From G963665185 sp963665185 (GTDB taxonomy: Bacteria; Desulfobacterota; Desulfovibrionia; Desulfovibrionales; Desulfovibrionaceae), in assembly GCA_963665185.2 (NCBI GenBank), contig CAXXPO010000009.1, positions 62,001 through 126,000 on the forward strand: 64,000 bases of DNA, in the 5' to 3' direction. The notes beneath the pieces are model-generated. The model did not search any database and was not told the origin of the DNA. It saw nothing but the letters and a program-made list of their open reading frames with translations. A program made the position numbers and the translations under genes. Of the stretch, positions 60,285 through 64,000 are shown piece by piece; within the stretch, counting starts at the first letter, position 1; each line of letters opens with the position of its first letter.

Positions 60285-61988
60285 TCACGTCGATTGAATC
60301 GGTATGCGGAAACGGATGCGTGTTCCCTGCCCAGGATCGCTGGTGATGTCCAATTCATACCCGGGTCCGTAAATCTGCTCAAGTCGGTTGGAGCAATTTT
60401 TTACTCCTATTCCCTGACGTTGACCGTCAATATGGTGGCGCGAGAGAATGTTCGACAATGTGTTTTTGTCCATTCCCATGCCATCGTCCACTATGCTTAT
60501 ATACACATGTCTGTTTTGACGGGAAGCGTTGAGTTCAACGCATCCGCCGTCTTCCACGCCGGAAATGCCATGGCGGATGGCGTTTTCCACCAGGGGTTGA
60601 AGAAGCAGGGGGGGAACGGGCACGTCACGGCACAGTGGATCTATATTCATGTTAACGCGGATGCGGTCGCCAAATCGGGCCTGCTCAATGGCCAGGTAGG
60701 AGTCTATTTGTTCCAGTTCTTGCGACAGGGGCACAAAGTCCTGCGTGGAGTCCAGATTTTTGCGCATGTAAAGGGAAAGATCCAAGAGCAGTTCACGTGC
60801 TTTTTCTGCATTGGTTCGGCAGAACGAAGCGATGGTGTTCAGTGAGTTGAACAGGAAGTGCGGATTGATCTGAGTCTGCAGACGACGGATTTCCGCCCGG
60901 GCCAGCATTTGTTCTTTGACCTGTATGTCTTCAAGCTCCAATTGGGTGGAAAACAGATTGCCTAGCCCTTTGGCCAACTCAAACATTGTCCGATTGAGCG
61001 GTGAGACTTCGCTACCGTAGAATTTGAGACACCCTACAACTATACCGTTTTTTTCCAACGGAACTATGGTGGCCGAGTCCAGGGGGCATCCAGGCTGGTC
61101 GCAGCCGATGAGTTCGGAAGAGGTGATGAATACGGACTGGCCTGTGCGCAGGACTTCCTTGGTCGCTCGGGTACGCACGGCATGGTTGACAAGATGGTGG
61201 TCGCTGCCTGCGCCCACATGGGCCAGGACATTGCGTGTATCGGTCACGGCCACTGCAGCCACGCCGACCCGTTTGTGGATGATTTCTGCGGTGGCCTGGG
61301 CTGACTCCAGGCTCAAGCCTGAGCGCAGATAACTGACCGTATGGTTGGCAATATCCAGAATTTGTTGTGCATGCAGGGATTCACGCCGGTCGCGATCCTG
61401 AATGAAAATGTTGATGATTTCTACAAACAGGGCCGACCCGATCGTATTGATCATGATCATGGGCGCGGCAATAAGTTTGACCAGTTCCAAGGCGTCAGCA
61501 TAGGTCTGTGAAAGCACCAGCACCAGTACCATATGCAGGCTCTCACCGAGTAGCGCCAGGGGGGCGGCCACCTTCCAATCCATTGCCCGACTGCCCAGCT
61601 TGTAACTGACAAGCCCGGCCACCAGTCCCTCCAACGCGGTGGATATGCCGCAAGGCCAGGCACTGAAACCGTGGAGGTCAGTAAGAATTCTGTGCGCCCC
61701 GGCTACAAGCCCCGCTCCGAGTCCCACTATGGGGCCGCCGAACAACCCGCCGGTGATAACGGCCATGGCGCGCAGGTTGGCCACGGATTGAAAAACCAAA
61801 TTGCCCGTGTACGTGCCGATGATGCCGAATATGCCGAAGAACATTACCAGGAAAAACGTTTTCTGTCGGGTCTGAATGGGACTGAACCCGATGCGTTTGA
61901 CCGGGGCAAAGGTCAGGAGCAGAAAGGCGCCACCTACGATAAGGCCGAAACGTTCGGCCAGGGTTACAATAATTTCCTGGGTATGCAT
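60285..61988 (-). CDS. LytS/BtsS-type sensor histidine kinase
   Basis: 567 residues. The N-terminal ~200 residues hold about six membrane helices of the 5TM-5TMR_LYT family (for example FSAWPCGISTALEGLVAGLV). A GAF-like region follows (about 230-340), then the His kinase: LQTQINPHFLFNSLNTIASF with the phospho-His and the ATP-binding LLLQPLVENAIRHGI and DDGMGM boxes. Same domain order as E. coli BtsS/YpdA. Partner of the adjacent LytTR regulator, ten bases away. Confidence 0.94.
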   Translation of the reverse strand: MHTQEIIVTLAERFGLIVGGAFLLLTFAPVKRIGFSPIQTRQKTFFLVMFFGIFGIIGTYTGNLVFQSVANLRAMAVITGGLFGGPIVGLGAGLVAGAHRILTDLHGFSAWPCGISTALEGLVAGLVSYKLGSRAMDWKVAAPLALLGESLHMVLVLVLSQTYADALELVKLIAAPMIMINTIGSALFVEIINIFIQDRDRRESLHAQQILDIANHTVSYLRSGLSLESAQATAEIIHKRVGVAAVAVTDTRNVLAHVGAGSDHHLVNHAVRTRATKEVLRTGQSVFITSSELIGCDQPGCPLDSATIVPLEKNGIVVGCLKFYGSEVSPLNRTMFELAKGLGNLFSTQLELEDIQVKEQMLARAEIRRLQTQINPHFLFNSLNTIASFCRTNAEKARELLLDLSLYMRKNLDSTQDFVPLSQELEQIDSYLAIEQARFGDRIRVNMNIDPLCRDVPVPPLLLQPLVENAIRHGISGVEDGGCVELNASRQNRHVYISIVDDGMGMDKNTLSNILSRHHIDGQRQGIGVKNCSNRLEQIYGPGYELDITSDPGQGTRIRFRIPIQST

Positions 61989-61998
61989 GGGCTAGAGT

Positions 61999-62817
61999 TT
62001 AGAGTTCGATGGTGGCGCGAAAGGCCTTGACCCGCGACTTGTTGATGGTGATGTCCGTGGCTTTACCGTCGTTCAGGGTGACCACGTATTTGCCGTTGAA
62101 CCAAGGAGCGTAGGAACGAACAAAAGCCAAGTTGACTAATTGGGAGCGATTAGCCCGGAAAAAAGAAAAATCGTGCAACCGTTCTTCGATTTTTTCAAGG
62201 GAGAGGTCGGACGGACAGGCGAATACGCCTTCTTTGGTGTGTGCGTGGACACGTTTGTCCGTGCTTTGGAAAAAGACCACTTCACGTGGCCTGAGCAGCA
62301 CATTGCGCCCATCGCTCTCCACGCTGATGCGGGCAATTTCCGGACGTATTCCTGCAACGGCCAGCAGGGCGCGGAGATCTTGGGGGTGCTCTAGCCTTTT
62401 CGATTGGCCTTTTTTCCAGGCAAGTAGGCAGCGTATGCGTTCCAGGCTTTTGTGCAACCGTTTTGCAGAGATGGGCTTGAGCAGATAATCAACAGCGTTT
62501 TCCTCGAAAGCCTGGATTGCGTAATTATCGTACGCCGTGGCGAAAACGACCAGGGGCGGATGTGCCATATCCACAATATCCGCCAATACCTTGAAGCCGT
62601 TCTTCCCTGGCATTTGAATATCCAGAAACACTAGGTCCGGTGTCATTTCCCGGATGATGCGCACGGCTTTTTGGCCGCTGGATGCGGATCCCACAATCTG
62701 TACGTATTCAAATTCCGAAAGCAGGTAGGTGAGTTCATCCAAAGCGGGAGGTTCGTCGTCCACCAAGATGGTGCGAATGGGCCGTGAGGATTCGGCTGAT
62801 GATGGGGGCAAAGGCAT
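61999..62817 (-). CDS. LytTR-type response regulator (BtsR/YpdB-like)
   Basis: 272 residues from the ATG with GGGAG upstream. Receiver domain with acidic pocket VDDEPPALDE and phospho-acceptor Asp66 (VFLDIQMPG). C-terminal LytTR DNA-binding domain: ISVESDGRNVLLRPREVVFF, FFRANRSQLVNLAFVRSYAP and VTLNDGKATDITINKSRVKA. Upstream of the sensor kinase in the transcription order and, with CstA, resembles the E. coli BtsSR/BtsT pyruvate-responsive set. The longer frame to 62865 has no Shine-Dalgarno. Confidence 0.94.
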   Translation of the reverse strand: MPLPPSSAESSRPIRTILVDDEPPALDELTYLLSEFEYVQIVGSASSGQKAVRIIREMTPDLVFLDIQMPGKNGFKVLADIVDMAHPPLVVFATAYDNYAIQAFEENAVDYLLKPISAKRLHKSLERIRCLLAWKKGQSKRLEHPQDLRALLAVAGIRPEIARISVESDGRNVLLRPREVVFFQSTDKRVHAHTKEGVFACPSDLSLEKIEERLHDFSFFRANRSQLVNLAFVRSYAPWFNGKYVVTLNDGKATDITINKSRVKAFRATIEL

Positions 62818-62947
62818 GGGAACTCCCTGAAGCAGCCAGTGATGTTGCGCAGTGGAATATTTCACAGGCAGTAAGCAGGGGGAGCAGAGTTGTCAATGGG
62901 ATGAAAATTGAAAGCATGAAGAAGAGAGGGCACCAGGAATGTAACCG

Positions 62948-63178
62948 ATGGACAATGTGATGATAGAGCGCCTGTGGCGTTCGCTGAAATACGGGTGTGT
63001 GTATTTGCGGGAGCTGGAGACTGGGAGCGAACTGCGGCAAGCCTTGGCATGGTGGTTTGATTTTTACAACACTCGGCGTCCGCACTTCGCCTTTGACGGA
63101 AAGAAATTCATGGAGATATACCAGGGCATCAGACCAGAGGGGGTACCCCCTCTGGTCTGCCCCAATCAGGCGGCATAA
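62948..63178 (+). pseudogene. IS3-type transposase C-terminal fragment
   Basis: 76 codons reading DNVMIERLWRSLKYGCVYLR, ALAWWFDFYNTRRPHFAFDG: the final part of an IS3-group OrfB integrase core (third catalytic Glu region). The start is an ATG with no Shine-Dalgarno, the N-terminal catalytic part is missing, and upstream codons in frame include a stop. No terminal repeats. A relic between the regulator and tRNA-Pro. Confidence 0.82.
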
Positions 63179-63319
63179 TCCGTAAAAATGTCCACCTTCG
63201 TTTCGTCGCCAACTGGTCCAACCAGCAGGGATCACTTCTCATTATCCGCAAAAATTCTGGCCGACTATGTGGAAAGACTGCACCGGTTGCAACAAAATCA
63301 ATTTTTTTTACAAAGTTTC

Positions 63320-63348
63320 TTGACACTCACCAACTCCTCATATAGACA
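63320..63348 (+). promoter_or_regulatory. candidate promoter of tRNA-Pro
   Basis: Consensus TTGACA (63320-63325), then TATAGA at 15-base or TAGACA at 17-base spacing. The start of the tRNA is 14 bases downstream. Confidence 0.5.
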
Positions 63349-63361
63349 TCTCCTCCTGCGT

Positions 63362-63438
<77 letters not shown>

Positions 63439-63978
63439 CATATTTCAGAGGGTTAGGTGATTTCACCTAACCCTCTTTCCGTTGTGCCACGACAAGATTT
63501 ACGACTGAGCAGAAAAACAACGTGCAGCTGTGGTGACCTTTCTATATTCTGGCTGTGCAATATTGTATTCACCCGACATGACCGCCTCCAAGTCTGCTGT
63601 TTTGGGGGCGTTTGTCTTGGAAGGCTGGCGCGCCGGATTAGCGCCTGGCTGACGTTTTATCGTGGGCGCATTGGTCAGGACGCCATCCTACCGACCATGA
63701 CCTGTAGGGCCGGATCATTTTATAACCAATTGTTATCATTGATTTCTTCATGTCAAAGCGCCAAGCCATGGACGCGTGTTTGAACAGAGGGAAGTGAAAT
63801 GGTTACGACCTGACACTCGGCCCTCCAAAGAGGAGGTGGCCATGCTCCGCGAATCTGAGCCCCCGTACCACACGCGAAAAAGGGTCGATGGCCATGCCAC
63901 TACCTGTATATTTTTTTGTTCACCCAATAATTATCCTTGCAAAGCAATCACAAATTAATTAAACATTTCTTCCTTCAG
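63439..63978. other. intergenic region between the two tRNA genes
   Basis: 540 bases. Besides the terminator there is no convincing gene. A 38-codon frame with GGAGG upstream near 63842 is too short and unrecognisable to call. Confidence 0.55.
63447..63479 (+). terminator. terminator after tRNA-Pro
   Basis: 14-bp perfect stem AGAGGGTTAGGTGA / TCACCTAACCCTCT (63447-63460 with 63463-63476) with a tiny loop and short T run. Confidence 0.8.
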
Positions 63979-64000
63979 CGGGATGTGGCTCAGCCTGGTA
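63979..64000 (+). tRNA. 5' end of a second tRNA gene (probably tRNA-Pro), cut by window edge
   Basis: CGGGATGTGGCTCAGCCTGG and following bases match the acceptor and D-arm start of the tRNA-Pro at 63362 at all but two of 22 positions. The rest lies beyond the window; identity as Pro is an inference. Confidence 0.6.

Noticed and set aside
63776..63958. 60-codon frame (inner ATG near 63842 with GGAGG)
   Set aside because: Too short and without recognisable similarity.

Overview
The window looks like a chromosomal segment of a Desulfovibrionales-type bacterium (formerly Deltaproteobacteria). I infer this from protein character: a dnaG-rpoD pair, an ExeA-type type II secretion cluster, a quinolinate-based nadCAB operon, short CstA plus LytSR, and small proteins that look familiar from Desulfovibrio relatives. 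No 16S gene is present, so the assignment is an inference. Base composition is moderately GC-rich and gene density is high. There is no CRISPR array, prophage or intact insertion sequence.

Layout. 1-2.8 kb: 3' end of dnaG, then rpoD with a UUCG-tetraloop terminator, then a thermonuclease-like exported protein. 3.4-6.8 kb: yajC-secD-secF. 6.8-10.4 kb (minus strand): nadC-nadA-nadB, divergent from mgtE (Mg2+ channel). 12-18.6 kb (minus): ileS-lspA-PLDc_N protein-cpoB-like lipoprotein-NIL/ferredoxin-PilZ-cheZ. 18.7-20.4 kb: a 566-residue protein I do not recognise. 20.8-23.7 kb: fliM and a long-chain acyl-CoA synthetase. 23.9-31.1 kb: a sugar module with an ABC importer (binding protein, two permeases, ATPase), D-lyxose/mannose isomerase, PfkB kinase, HAD phosphatase/mutase and a VOC protein, followed by an IS3-type transposase scrap.

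31.6-50.1 kb (minus): a long type II secretion region. In transcription order it holds a TPR lipoprotein, gspC, D, E, F, A, B, G, H, I, J, K, L, M, N, an alpha/beta hydrolase, UDP-galactopyranose mutase, prepilin peptidase and a thioesterase. gspK carries a one-base frameshift. gspA and gspB overlap in two frames at a run of seven C that looks like a -1 slippery site. 50.4-53 kb: DUF2721 protein, cysteine hydrolase, a small conserved protein and an EamA exporter. 53.2-54.1 kb: a lipase-like hydrolase. 54.4-58.6 kb: a tightly overlapping DUF1786-APH kinase-ABC ATPase-binding lipoprotein operon. It has no permease and sits behind a possible structured leader. 58.7-62.8 kb (minus): CstA-family transporter with a LytS/LytR two-component pair, resembling pyruvate-sensing Bts systems. 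62.9-64 kb: a second transposase scrap, tRNA-Pro(GGG), and the start of a second tRNA with the same 5' end.

How the genes work together. Housekeeping operons (replication/transcription initiation, Sec export, NAD synthesis, lipoprotein maturation) alternate with accessory modules for sugar uptake, protein secretion and nutrient sensing. Most promising for novelty are the gspA/gspB slippery junction, the permease-less DUF1786/kinase/ABC operon with its leader, and the orphan 566-residue protein.
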